64,000 nucleotides of DNA from Ampelocalamus luodianensis (taxonomy: Eukaryota; Streptophyta; Magnoliopsida; Poales; Poaceae): assembly GCA_036346255.1 (NCBI GenBank), contig CM070628.1, forward strand, positions 14,151,840 through 14,215,839, given 5' to 3'. This document shows positions 34,022 through 44,776 of this stretch, piece by piece. Both the position numbers and the translations under genes were made by a program. The notes beneath the pieces were generated by a model. The model searched no databases. It was given only the letters and a program-made list of their open reading frames with translations, and was not told where the DNA came from. Positions within the stretch are counted from its first letter, which is position 1. The number at the start of each line of letters is the position of its first letter.

Positions 34022-35215
34022 TGTAATACCCCGATTTATTCTAAGGAAAAAATCATTCAAAAGAGAAGAATAGGATTAAGAAAGAGGGGTTTTTCGCTTT
34101 TTTTCGGCAACCTGGGCCTCGGGCCTTGGCCTAGGAGGCCCATGGGGGGCCGACCACCTATAAAAGAAGGGGAAAACTCTAGGCCAGCACTGTAGCTACA
34201 GTGCCGCCGCCTCTGCCACGCCATGTTGCCTTGCCTCTTGGAGCCGCTCCTTCCCGCTGCCGGTGTTCGCCAAGGAAGGAGAAGGAAGGACTGCAGATTG
34301 GTTCGCCGAAAGGAGGGACGAGGGATCTTCTTCGTGGGGGATCGTTCAACGTCTTCCTAAGGTTCTACAAGGGTAATGAGTCTCGATTATCGTTGGTTGT
34401 TTAGTCGTAGAGGAGAAATCGAATAGATTTGATTGGATCAATGTCGGTCTGCTGTTCACATCAATCTGTCCAGATTGTTGCGTGGGCGTTTTCGTGATCT
34501 TAGAGGCCGAACCAGTAGTTTTGATCTCCTAGAGATATCTATATTATGTTCTTAGCTTTCGGTGGCCGCCAAGAACACCTGATTCCGACATTCGAGTCAA
34601 AAGTAATGATAGATTTGGTATCTGCTGTCCAGATTTATGACGAGATTAGTCTGTTTTGTTATTTCATAAAATATGAATTTGTAATTGGAAGAATCTGGGT
34701 TTTCACCCAACTAGGTTATTGTAGGTAATTTGATAAACTTTCTAAATTGTTAAAGAACGTTCAATTCGGAGTTATAGATTAAAAGTTATGATCGTTTTAG
34801 TGCTGCTGTTTTTTCTGCTCTGTGCTGAAAGTGCATCAGTCTGTTGACGTACTAATTTGGCCGAATTAGATTATCTTGTCAACTAGAGTATCGTAGATTT
34901 GTTAGTTAAGAATCCACAGAAACTGGATTCACCTCATTCGGAGTTCCAGATCAAGAGTTATGCTGTTTACCGTGCTGCTGTCCAGAGGCGGTTTAGGGCA
35001 GAATGCGTTGGTTTTCAGTTTAGAGCTTCTAGTTAAATATTGAATCGTTGGGAAAGCGTTGTAGGACGTTATTCAATAATATCATGTTCTTCGCATTCTT
35101 ATTTCAGTTATTTAATTGTTTAGGAGGTGAAGCTTCGGGTTTAGGAGCACCATCAGTTATTTTTGAATGAATGGATAGTTTACTATTTTTGATTGAATGA
35201 ATGGATGATTACACC
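34022..35215 (+). mobile_element. Truncated gypsy-type LTR
   Basis: It starts TGTAATACCCC like the LTR at 44783 and shares its layout: GGGCCTxGGCC words, a TATA-like TATAAAAG (34159-34166), and the GGTGAAGCTTCGGGTTTAGGAGCA block (35127) matching 46130-46160. The expected end GGGTGTTACA is absent, so it is truncated near 35215. Confidence 0.65.
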
Positions 35216-35308
35216 GAGCACATGGCATACATGATTAGTTGGTACTACCACTCCATAGATCCTAGCATGACAGAGCTGTACTGTCACGCTAGGATACATG
35301 GCGTGACA

Positions 35309-35648
35309 GGACTTAGCACCAGAAAGTGAGGAGGTTTGTGCAACTCCTCTAGAATAGCACAAAGTCTAGCGTGGCAGCAATGTTATGTCACACCAGGGTT
35401 GATGGCATGACAAGATGGTACTGTCACGTCAATACTCCTGGCGTTATAGGACTTAGCACCAGAAAGCTAGGAGGTTTGTGCAACTCCTCTGGAACAACAC
35501 AAAGTCTGGCGTGGCAGCAATGTTATGTCACGCCAGGGCTGATGGCGTGACAAGATGGTACTGTCACGCCAGTACTCCTGGTGTGATAGGACTTAGCACC
35601 AAAAAGCGAGAAGGTTTTTGCAACTCCTCTAGAACAACACCATCATTT
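35309..35648. repeat. 140-bp tandem repeat
   Basis: GGACTTAGCACCAGAAAG recurs at 35309, 35449 and 35589, exactly 140 bases apart. Each unit carries inverse TGTCACGCCAGG and GGCGTGACA words that can pair. The third unit is partial. Similar GGCGTGATAA words recur at 37720-37770. Confidence 0.85.
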
Positions 35649-36029
35649 GTGTTGAGAGTTGAGGACTTAGAACCATAAGGCCAGGTACTGTCACTCTCTC
35701 TCTGGCCCGTAGGTCCCCTGTGCATTTCCTGTATCAACCATCATTTATGTTAAGAGTTGAACTTAGTAGTGAACTCAAATTACGAGCAAATTCCTATTTC
35801 GTTTTAATTGACTTTGCTTTCCGAAAAGAGTAGACCATACTCTGCCGCGCAGTGTACTCACATGCATTTAACCACACTACGATGCATTATATTCAAATCG
35901 ACATAACAACACTCTACCTCCTCAGCTTTTCGACATAAAAGACAAGACTCTGCATCAATAACTTTTCAGATCGAAAAGACCAAACATAATGACTCAACCT
36001 TTTTAGAATTAAACGCAACAAGCCAAAGT

Positions 36030-36215
36030 AGGATGTGACCTCGCTCTACAAAACAGGACGTGACCACTCTCTGCAAAGTAAGACATGACTTCTCTCTGCA
36101 AAGCAGGATGTGACCTCGCTCTGCAAAGCGGACATACTACTCTCTTCAAAGCAGGACATGACTTCTCTCTACAAAACAGGACGTGACCTCGCTCTGCAAA
36201 GCGCGAAAAGACCAC
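36030..36215. repeat. CTCTGCAAAG minisatellite, array 2
   Basis: Units such as CTCTCTGCAAAGCAGGACGTGAC repeat about every 27 bases, as in the array at 32500-32780. Confidence 0.8.
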
Positions 36216-36349
36216 TCGACTGCCGCAAGCTTTCGCCTCAAAGGGCGTGGCACACGGATGCAAAACATATCCGTGCCTCATCAACAGCCACCTCGCAGTA
36301 CGCCAAATGATTTCGGGTCGAGCCACGCCCCCTCCTATGCCCGCTAAAC

Positions 36350-36913
36350 GCCCTCCGAAAGGGCCCCCGATGGCGGTGGCACCACCCCTCTGCTAGTGCT
36401 GAACACTTGCAAGTGCGTCAAATCAACCGACGAGTGGACCATTGGGCAGCGCTATTGGTGCTGTCCAAACTTCTGCACAGACTACCCCGATCGTAGGTTT
36501 GACACGCCGAGCCACAGGCAGCTGGTAATGAAATCGCATTTCAGTGCACACCACTATTTTACGCCGTAACCACATCTCTCTTTCCACCGCAGTCTTTGCC
36601 GCATCTATGCGACTTTAGCCAGTGGACCAACAACAAGATCCACCCCTACGACATGTAGATGCTGCTAGAACGAAAGAGGTGGGCCAAGGAGGACCGCGAG
36701 GGCCGTGAAAGGCGCCTCAAAGAGCTGTAGGCTGAGATGGAGGAGAAGAAGAGGCGGGAGAGGATGCATGAGGAGCAGGAGCGCGAGCATGCCAGGCGAC
36801 GCGAGGTCGAGAGGGCGCAGAAGAGGGCCATCGCGGTGAGAGCTAAGGCACAAGGCGAGAAGTATAATGCCGAGCTGGGCCGCAAGGGCAAATGGCCACG
36901 TTCCACGCAGTAG
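36350..36913 (+). pseudogene. GRF-type zinc-finger and coiled-coil protein, decayed
   Basis: Exon 1 (frame open from 36332; last codon ends 36524) reads LLVLNTCKCVKSTDEW, IGQRYWCCPNFCTDYP, RRFDTPSHRQL. After a GT-AG intron (36525-36592) exon 2 reads SLPHLCDFSQWTNNKIHPYDM. Together they are a GRF finger: CKC...CCPN...CDFSQW. The phase agrees across the junction. Then come TAG (36656-36658), MLLERKRWAKEDREGRERRLKEL, TAG (36728-36730), and a Glu/Arg-rich coiled coil (AEMEEKKRR...GKWPRSTQ). Both stops are in frame and would be glutamine if T were C. The start codon is not identified. This type of protein is transposon-associated in grasses. Confidence 0.65.
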
Positions 36914-37983
36914 TTCAATCTTATTCGTACATATGTCCTATATATTTCTAATTCTCTAAAGGTATGCGTGTACCGTTCTTGGTTCGTTGACCTGCGTGCC
37001 ATGTAACCCTTTTGTCAGATCAACTGTCATGTTGTTATCGTTGCGCTATTTCTTCAAAGTTCCCCACTATGTATGAATTCCCTAGCGCATCACAATATCA
37101 CTTACATTTCTACTTATGAATCATTGCTACCTCAATCGTCTTAAAAAGATCTTCAGAAATTTACCTTAGTACAACAACATACGGCGATCATAAAATGTTA
37201 TTGCAAGTCTAACAGATTTCGTACCCTTGAGAATCTACAAAAATCACAAACGGATCAACCAACCTTGTCACCACTCTTTTATTTCCACCTCAACGTTTCT
37301 AAGGGGCATTGTTTAGCTATATCTATTCTAATAAGCTATCTATCGAATCGTTGTAATTGATGCTCGATCTCCAAGATCTTTGAAAGGTAGGTTTTCATGA
37401 TCCGATAAAATTCAATTTCAAAGTTGGTCTCTTTACAAGCAAAATATGAGTTACAATCAAAGAAAATTAATTTGGATCAGAAGGGTGAATGAGAATCAAA
37501 ATCCCGTAATTTAAATTCAATAATTCCATAATTCAAGTCCAAATTAAATTCAACCATGAGTTCAATTGATAATTTATAAATCCAAATTTCATTATGCAGG
37601 CAAAAGCTAATAACGTTCGGCCCAGTCATGCCAACTCTCACGGTGACAGATGCTACGCAAGCCCTCCACACTGGCACAACACACTGACAAAGGCTTGCAT
37701 GACAGCTTTGGCCACACCGCGATAGGTGGCGTGATAATACGATTTGGTCACGCCACGGATGGTGGTATGACCAAAGAATTTAGAATTAAAAATTAAATTA
37801 GCGATGGATTAAGTTTAAAATAATATTAAAAAAGATTAAATAAAAAAAAATTCACCCAAAGCCGCCTCCCCTCCAAGCTTCCTCCCCATCCAAAACCCTC
37901 GCGAATCTGAGATCTCGACACGCGCGCAGTAAGAAGGCTCTTCCTGAAACCGAAACCCTAGAGGAGAGCAGGAGCGGCGGCCC
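36914..37983. other. Upstream region of the NudC gene, no gene seen
   Basis: AT-rich sequence. It includes a GGTGGCGTGATAATACGATTTGGTCACGCC-like inverted stretch (37724-37755) related to the 140-bp repeat. No TATA box is obvious close to the NudC start; the last 120 bases are GC-richer and end CGGCGGCCC just before the ATG. Confidence 0.45.
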
Positions 37984-40239
37984 ATGGCGATCATCTCCGA
38001 CGTCCAGGAGGACGAGGCGCCGCAGCAGCAGCGGCCGGCGGCGGCGGCTGTAGACGGCGACGAGGAGGCCCTCGCGGCGGTGCTTGAGCGAAAGGGCGGC
38101 GCGGTCCCGTTCCTCCAAGCGGCCATCGACGTCGCGCGGCGGCGCTCCGACCTCTTCCGCGACCCCTCCGCGGTGAGCAAGGTCACCGCTATGGCGTCGG
38201 CGGCCAGGGCGCAGGTGGAGGCGGAGGAGAGGGTGGCGATGGAGGCGAGGAGGAAGGCGGGGGAGGCGGAGAGGAAGGCCGCCGAGGCCGAGAGAGCGGC
38301 GAAGGCACTAGCGGAGAAGAGGCCGGAGAGCTTGGTGGTGACGGAGGAGCAGGGGCCGGAGAGCTCCGTGGAGAGGGATAGCATGGAGGTGGAGCAGGAG
38401 GATAACAAAGTGAGAAGTGGGTACTCTGTTGCCATAGTCCTTTAATTCTTATTTCTCCTAGTTTCTTTTGATCCGAAATGTGGTTCTTATTAGTAAGGCC
38501 GATCTTGCTTGTTCAGAGGTTTAGGATATTGTTTCCGCGATGCTAACTCAATCTAGATGAGAAGTTTTATATATTCAGTAGGGTAATTTAAAGCCTCAAT
38601 TGATGACTACTTGTGGTAGCTTGGTTGGTTTCCATGGATCATCAGATAAGGAGCGCTTATTTAGTCTAGAATAGATTTGGGTTAATTCTATTATCAACGT
38701 GCTACTTATTATATCTGTTCGAGGCGATGGAGCTGGGATCCCGAAAGAGGAGAAGCTCCCTGTTTCAATTGATGAGTAGAATGATATAATCTTTGATACT
38801 TGGATCCTTGGAAGATGTGTTTGTTGGATAATTTAAGTGCTAATGCGGAGCTCTCCTCCTAACAGTCTATGTAGAACAATGAAGTACATACCTTTGTCAA
38901 AGTCGGCTTATTTAGGATAATAAAATCACATTGATTCATCACTTATTTGCTCAGATGGACGGCAGTAAATTACATTTTCATTGTCATATGTCAAATTGGA
39001 CAAAAACAAAGCCAGTTTGTTTCAGGATTGGTTTACATTTAGATTTCCAAAGTCAATTGCTGTCTGGAAACACTATGTTCTGATTATGCTGGCACCTGGG
39101 TTCATACCATGCTATATCCAGTGAATATGCTGTGCCTAATTTGCTAATCCGGTGGTCTTTTTTGTAAAATTATCTTTTATTTGCCTCTGTAAAAATACAT
39201 AGCTCCAGTGGTCATTTATATTTCAGTTTCTTCGTCCTTGTTGAAGATCAACTAAGCGATTCTCATTTTATTTTTGTTTAATTAAACAGAGCCAAATGCC
39301 GGTAACGGTCTTGATTTGGAGAAGTACTCCTGGACTCAGCAGTTGCCAGAGGTTAATATCACTGTTCCTATTCCTCAAGGAACAAAATCAAGGTTTGTTG
39401 TCTGCGAGATTAAGAAGGACCATCTGAAGGTTGGATTGAAGGGGCAGCCTCCCATCATTGATGTAAGTATCAACAACTGTGATTCATTATCTCCTTTTGT
39501 ATGAAAGCATTTTTCTTGTAGAAATTATGCAGGAGTAGCTCTGTGTCCATGATTTGTTTTTTTTTAGTATGGTCTTCTAACTGGAATTTCACTTCTTACC
39601 AGGGTGTGCTTTACAAACTAGTTAAAGTTGATGACTGCTTCTGGAGTATAGGTATATGTTACAATTCCTTTGCTACATGTTATAGTGCCCATTTGTAATA
39701 TCCGTTCAACCCTAAGCCCCTTGCTGACAAGAAATATCATTTCCTTGTGATGATGTCTTCAGAGGATGGAAAATCGCTGTCTATATTGCTGACAAAACAG
39801 AATCAAATGGAATGGTGGAAATCTGTGATAAAAGGTGATCCTGAAGTTGATACCCAAAAGGTGGAACCAGAGAACAGCAAACTCTCTGATTTGGATTCCG
39901 AGACTAGACAAACTGTGGAGAAGATGATGGTAAGATACGCAAAACCTGATGCATAAACTACGTAAATGAAATTTTTTAGTCATGCAAAACTGATACTACC
40001 TAGCGAGCTAATTTTTCACGGCACTTTGCAGTTTGACCAACGTCAGAAGCAGATGGGTCTTCCTACTAGTGACGAAATGCAAAAGCAAGAAATCCTCAAG
40101 AAATTCATGGCTGAGGTAAGTTGCAGCAGGATCATCCTAATGTATGTATTGGTTAACCTCCCATTCTGCGTTGTGTATCTTATTGAGCTTTTCATCACAG
40201 CACCCAGAGATGGACTTCTCAAGGGCGAAATTAGCTTGA
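37984..40239 (+). CDS. NUDC: NudC/BOBBER-type CS-domain protein, six exons
   Basis: Exons are 37984-38409, 39292-39462, 39603-39651, 39763-39929, 40032-40115 and 40201-40239; all introns are GT-AG and the frame is kept, giving 311 residues, about the usual length. Residues 1-142 hold an Ala-rich N-terminus, the NudC N-terminal segment (AVPFLQAAIDVARRRSDLF) and a long coiled coil of Glu/Arg/Ala repeats. The CS (p23-like) fold starts in exon 2 (YSWTQQLPEVNITVP, DHLKVGLKGQPPI), continues in exon 3 (KVDDCFWSIED), and is followed by EWWKSVIKGDPEVDTQKV, the EKMMFDQRQKQMGLPTSDE motif and HPEMDFSRAKLA at the C-terminus. Plant relatives are small-heat-shock-like chaperones needed for development and heat tolerance. 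For exon 2 the second of two adjacent AGs must be used. The gene looks intact. Confidence 0.93.
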
Positions 40240-41506
40240 AATTGTTGGATCGAAGGCAATCAACTGGAAGGCGTTGAATGGAGTAAATGGAAGGTGTTGG
40301 GTGGAGGAATCGCTTCTACCGCTGTACTGCATTTTGGTGTTGTGCGCTTTAGTGTCTGTCTATGGTAGCTCCTGGGTTATATACATGGGACGGACCGCAA
40401 CACTGTTTTTGCAGTGCTTCAGAAACATAATTATGAACTTTTGTTTCCTGAACCAATCAATGTCTGAATTCTATTCAATTTGCGAGAGACTATCGTAATC
40501 TCTTGCTTGCCAGTGTCTGTCTACGTTATGCTCTGCTCTGTTGTGCACTTGCTTTCACAGTATATACCTGTTGTTATCTTTTTACTAGGAGATATATCTG
40601 CTCTGTTGACGAATAATCACATAACACAAACATGAGCACACATGTTATCCGTACATCCTAACATAGGCTTTGCACTAGCACACAACATTACAGAAACTAT
40701 CAACCTTCATCTAATTTAGACTGTTCTTTATTTAGCGCACGCTCTAGCATAATTGGGAAGCTCTGGCCATGCCCAACTGTTTACTGTTGTCAGTATACTT
40801 CTCCATACTATTTTTGTTTGTATGCTCCTCCATACTATTTGTAAACAAGATTAAAAACAACCTATACAATGGTTTCTCTACAGAAACCCCATAACAACCT
40901 ATACAATGGTTTCTCTACAGAAACCCCATAATCTTTTAATTATTAAATAAAAATAGTGTTTGTTATAGATAAAAACTCAATACAATGGTGTTTTGTGCTG
41001 TCTATTGGATCGTATTTTCACGAAAATAGCATTTTGTGCTATCTATTGTGTTGTCTCAGCTAAACTCTGAGCATTGAGCAAAAATCCTACGTCGCAAAGC
41101 TGATAGACAGCTAACATCAAACCATTGTACATACCTTAATTACATACCTTAATTATGATGCTCTGGGCGTGTCCATCTACGTGCACGCTCTTAGCATAAT
41201 CTTCCCTAAGGCGAACTACCGTTGTCGGGGCTTCTCCGATCACTGCTATCGCCACTCACCAGCTTTCCACGCTCTCTTCTGCACTGCTCGCTCCCTTGGC
41301 CACTGATTCTGTTGCTCCTCCTTTGTCGACTTTGGATCCAGCCTGAGCAAGTATCCAGCTTGAACAAAATGGTAAAACCTATTCTTGCTCTAGGATCTAC
41401 TATCCTTGGTCCTTGATTTACTTGTGTTAGTTGCTAACTCATGTACCATATATTTTCGATGCTGAGTAATACGATGATTATGTACTTAAACCAGCATCAG
41501 GTCTGC
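40240..41506. other. 3' flank of NudC and spacer to the PPR gene
   Basis: The first 250 bases are probably the NudC 3' UTR. A 37-bp perfect tandem duplication lies at 40857-40930 (unit ACAACCTATACAATGG...). An open frame at 41222-41416 has no family features. Confidence 0.5.
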
Positions 41507-43356
41507 CTACCAATAATCTTTACACGAACACACTCCATTCTTGAAATGATGGAACCGGTTCCTGTCCCTAACTACGATCGCACGTTCAAAGACGCGAGAT
41601 ATGAACTTGGTCGCCTCATGGCAATCTCTAAAAACTCGCAAGTTCTTCGTGATGCGCGCTATATCACCGGGCCTCGTGCGCAGAAGCCCAATGGCTATAG
41701 CCAGCTTGTCGCTGTGGTAGAAGAGTGGCATTTCCCTCTCAAAAAAAGAAGTGGCATCTATCTCTCCTCTGCAATGCCGTGCAGGACGTCTCTCGTATCA
41801 GGCACATAGCCCTCGAGCCTAATCCTCTTCATCATGTCCTTGGCCATGGCGAATATCTCCTTTTCTTGAGGATGGCACAGGCTCCCGCACTGGAATTCGC
41901 AGACCTCGCCGTCGACTTCGATCACGGACCGCCCCGCCTCCTTGCTCACGTTCCGTTCATCCATCAACCGCCGGACCTTGGCCACGTCCTCCCACCGGCC
42001 TGCACTGGCGAGCAGATTGGCCAGGAGCACGTAGCGTCCGCTGTTCTGGGGATCCAGCTCAATGACGCGCCGTCCTATCGTCTCGCCCAAATCGACGTCA
42101 CCATGTATCTTGCATGCTCCGAAGAGGGCTCCGAGGACGCCAATGTCCGGGTCCATTGGCATGTCGTCGATCACCCTCTTGGCTTCGTCCAGCAGCCCTG
42201 CCCTCCCGAACAGGTCGACCATGCAGCCGTAGTGCTCCATCTTGGGCTCAATGCCGTATCTCTGCACAATGTAGTAAAAATAATGGCGACCCTCGCTGAC
42301 CATCCCGGCGTGCGCGCAGGCAGTGAGCACGTTCACCAGCGTGACATCATCTGGTGCTACACCCTCCCTCTCCATGCGGTGGAACATCTTAACAGCATCC
42401 TCGCACCTCCCGTGCACCGCGAACCCACCGATCATGCAATTCCACGACGTGAGCCCCTTCGCCGGCAGTGCCTCGAACACGTGCCATGCCTCCTTGATGC
42501 ACCCGCACTTGCAGTACATATCGACCACCGCCGTCGCCAGCTTGTGGTCCATATCTATCCCGCTCTGCTCCACCCATCGGTGCACCTCCCTCCCACGGGC
42601 CAATGCTCCTGCTCCCGTGCACGCCACCACCACGCTCGCCGCGACGAACCCATTCCCCTCCACCCCGAGCGCCCGCATTTCGTCGAACACCTCCAGCGCG
42701 TCCAAGAACCGCCGGGCCTTGACATACCCCGAGATCATCCCGTTCCAGGAAATTAGATTTCTCTCGGGCATTTGATCGAACACCTCCCTCGCTTCGTCCA
42801 CGAGGCCCAGCCTGCACAGCCCGCCCACCATGGTGGTCCATGACACGACGTCGAGTGCCCGCGAGGAGGAGCCGCTGCGGAAGAGGCGGGAGGCGAGGTC
42901 GGCGCGGGCGTTGGCGAGGTAGGCGGCGAGGAGCGCGTTGAGGGAGTGGGCGTGGGAGTGGAAGTTAAGCTTGAGGAGGAGCGCGTGGAGCTGCTCGGCG
43001 AGCGGGAGCGGCGCGGACGGGAGGAGGCGCGGAAAGGTGAAGTGGTCGGGGGGAAGGGGCAGGGAGAGCATGAGGGCGAGGAGCGCCGCGGCGTGGCGCG
43101 GCGGGAGGGAGGCGAAGAGCGGGTTGAGGAGCGCAGGGTGCGGGTCCGGGTGGTGCGCGAGGAGGCGCGCGGCGTAGGGGAGGTGGGCGGGGTCGCGGGC
43201 GAGGAACGCGAGGAGGCGGCGCGCGTAGACGGGGTGGGAGGCGAGGCCGAGGCGGACGAGCTGCGAGTGGTGCTGCCTCAGCTCGGAGATGGTGGTGATG
43301 GGGACGGGGGTCGGAGCGGGGGCGGACATTGGCGGAGTTTGCAGGAAGGAGAGCAA
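41507..43356 (-). pseudogene. PPR-DYW protein with damaged DYW domain
   Basis: An intronless 532-codon frame (43356-41758) holds PLS repeats (HPVYARRLLAFLARD, DVVSWTTMVGGLCRLGLVDEA, NLISWNGMISGYVKARR, VVDMYCKCGCIKEAW, LTSWNCMIGGFAVHG), then E and E+ motifs (GRYVLLANLLASAGRWEDV, KEAGRSVIEVDGEVCEF, GYVPDTRDVLHGIAEE). TAG at 41758-41760 ends it. The rest of the DYW domain lies in another frame at 41731-41507 (FYHSDKLAIAIGLLRT to CSCKDYW). Between them is a 26-bp duplication-type insertion. In the DYW part the HSE motif is HSD and the first Cys of the CxDCH zinc site is Phe (VFRDCH). Such proteins edit C to U in organelle RNA. The N-terminal 532 residues could still act as an E+ protein. Confidence 0.85.
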
Positions 43357-44776
43357 CTGCCGGTGATAAGGTCGTGCCGTGCCGTGGATATGATGTGATG
43401 CTAGCAGACGCTAGTTGCACAGCAACAGGGTTTCATCCGACCATCGGTTGTTGATCGGACGGACCAAATTGGCGAAAAGCTTGGAGGAAGGAGAGCTACT
43501 GGCGATGATAAAGGCCCTGGGCAGTCTCTTGTGGGTTATAAGGTTTTCCTGAAAAGAGCTCTTTAGTTAATATATCAAATATTCAAATTTGTAGGCTACT
43601 TTTGTCAAAATTATAGCTTTAGAACTCAAATTTTTATATGTATTTTGCGGGGCTACTTTTTTTAGGCTAAACATATATTGTCGGTAGTAATCTTCATAGC
43701 ACATACAGGATGCAATATGCATCCTGCATATGCTACCTTTTTTGACCCTAATTAATGAGAAATATGACGCGCAGCAACGCTTGCCGCAGCTAGCAGAACT
43801 TACAGTACGCATGCCTTAACACAGAATAGATCGCAACACACGCACACGCACACACGCGCGCGCACGACATCAAGTGAAGGTGTAGCCTTCACTGTTTAAC
43901 TTGGTATGCGAACTAAACATGGATTTTTTTTTCTTCTTAAATGGCACTATTTAGAACAGCAGAATGACTTCTTTGCGGTCGCAAATGCAAAATTAGCACA
44001 CAAATCTGTCTAGGGCTGCGCGGACGCTTATCGTGTCGCCACCTCACCTGCGCTCGTGCCACGGAGGTTGGAGGGCGCTTGTGCGCGCACCACCGTGCGG
44101 ACAAGATCGTTTCGCCTCGTCCGCACATCTCAGTGCGGACAGCACTCGCTCACTCGCTCGCACCTCCTTAGTGCGGATGAGCACTGTTCCAGCCACGTCC
44201 ACACGTCCCTGGTGCGGACAAGCTTGACGCACAACGATTTCATCTTTAGCACCTCGAGAGAAGAAAAGAAATTGAAGAGCAGAAAAACATTAGCTAGTGA
44301 AGAACGGACCGAGTCAAAGAAAAAATAAATTAGATAGCAGGACGTGACCGGAAGCAATCAAATCAGCATGCATCAATTGGCTTTCGGTGCGCGAGGGTGG
44401 CATGTCCGCCTGGTGCGGATGTGGCTAGAACAGTGCTCGTCCGAGGGAGGTGCGGACGAGGCATGAACAGTGCTGTCAAGAATTTTGTTTCCTTTCTTAC
44501 TCGAAATTTTGAGTACTTCGAGGATCTCATCAAGAATTTTTAGAACCCATTGACTACATATTTTATTTATTTTTTCATGCCATTTGCTAGAATTATTATG
44601 TGACAGAACATTATATCATTCATAATAGGAGAGTAACGGTCTCTACGGGGACCTTTGAACTATAACTTTCACCACTTTATTATATTCATAATAACCCATC
44701 AAGTCTGAACTACCTAGTTCCAAAACATTTATTTAGCAATTATGGTTCAACCTCATATGCTTTCCTTATGTGACCC
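43357..44776. other. Intergenic with a microsatellite and an inverted repeat
   Basis: 43835-43866 is a CACACGCACACGCGCG simple repeat. 44137-44206 and 44415-44483 are inverse copies of a roughly 65-base GC-rich segment (words GACAGCACT, TGAGCACTGTTCCAGCCAC, GTGCGGAC), giving a fold-back around 200 bases of AT-rich loop. No gene seen. Confidence 0.5.

Noticed and set aside
37852..38435. Minus-strand frames of 199 and 88 codons over NudC exon 1
   Set aside because: Shadows of the GC-rich, Ala/Glu-coding first exon, whose frame continues correctly into the CS-domain exons.
41222..41416. 64-codon frame with Leu-rich segment
   Set aside because: It could pass as a signal peptide, but there is no downstream coding continuation and no promoter feature, so it is left out.
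41725..42756. 343-codon plus-strand frame opposite the PPR-DYW gene
   Set aside because: Antisense shadow of the GC-rich PPR coding sequence.
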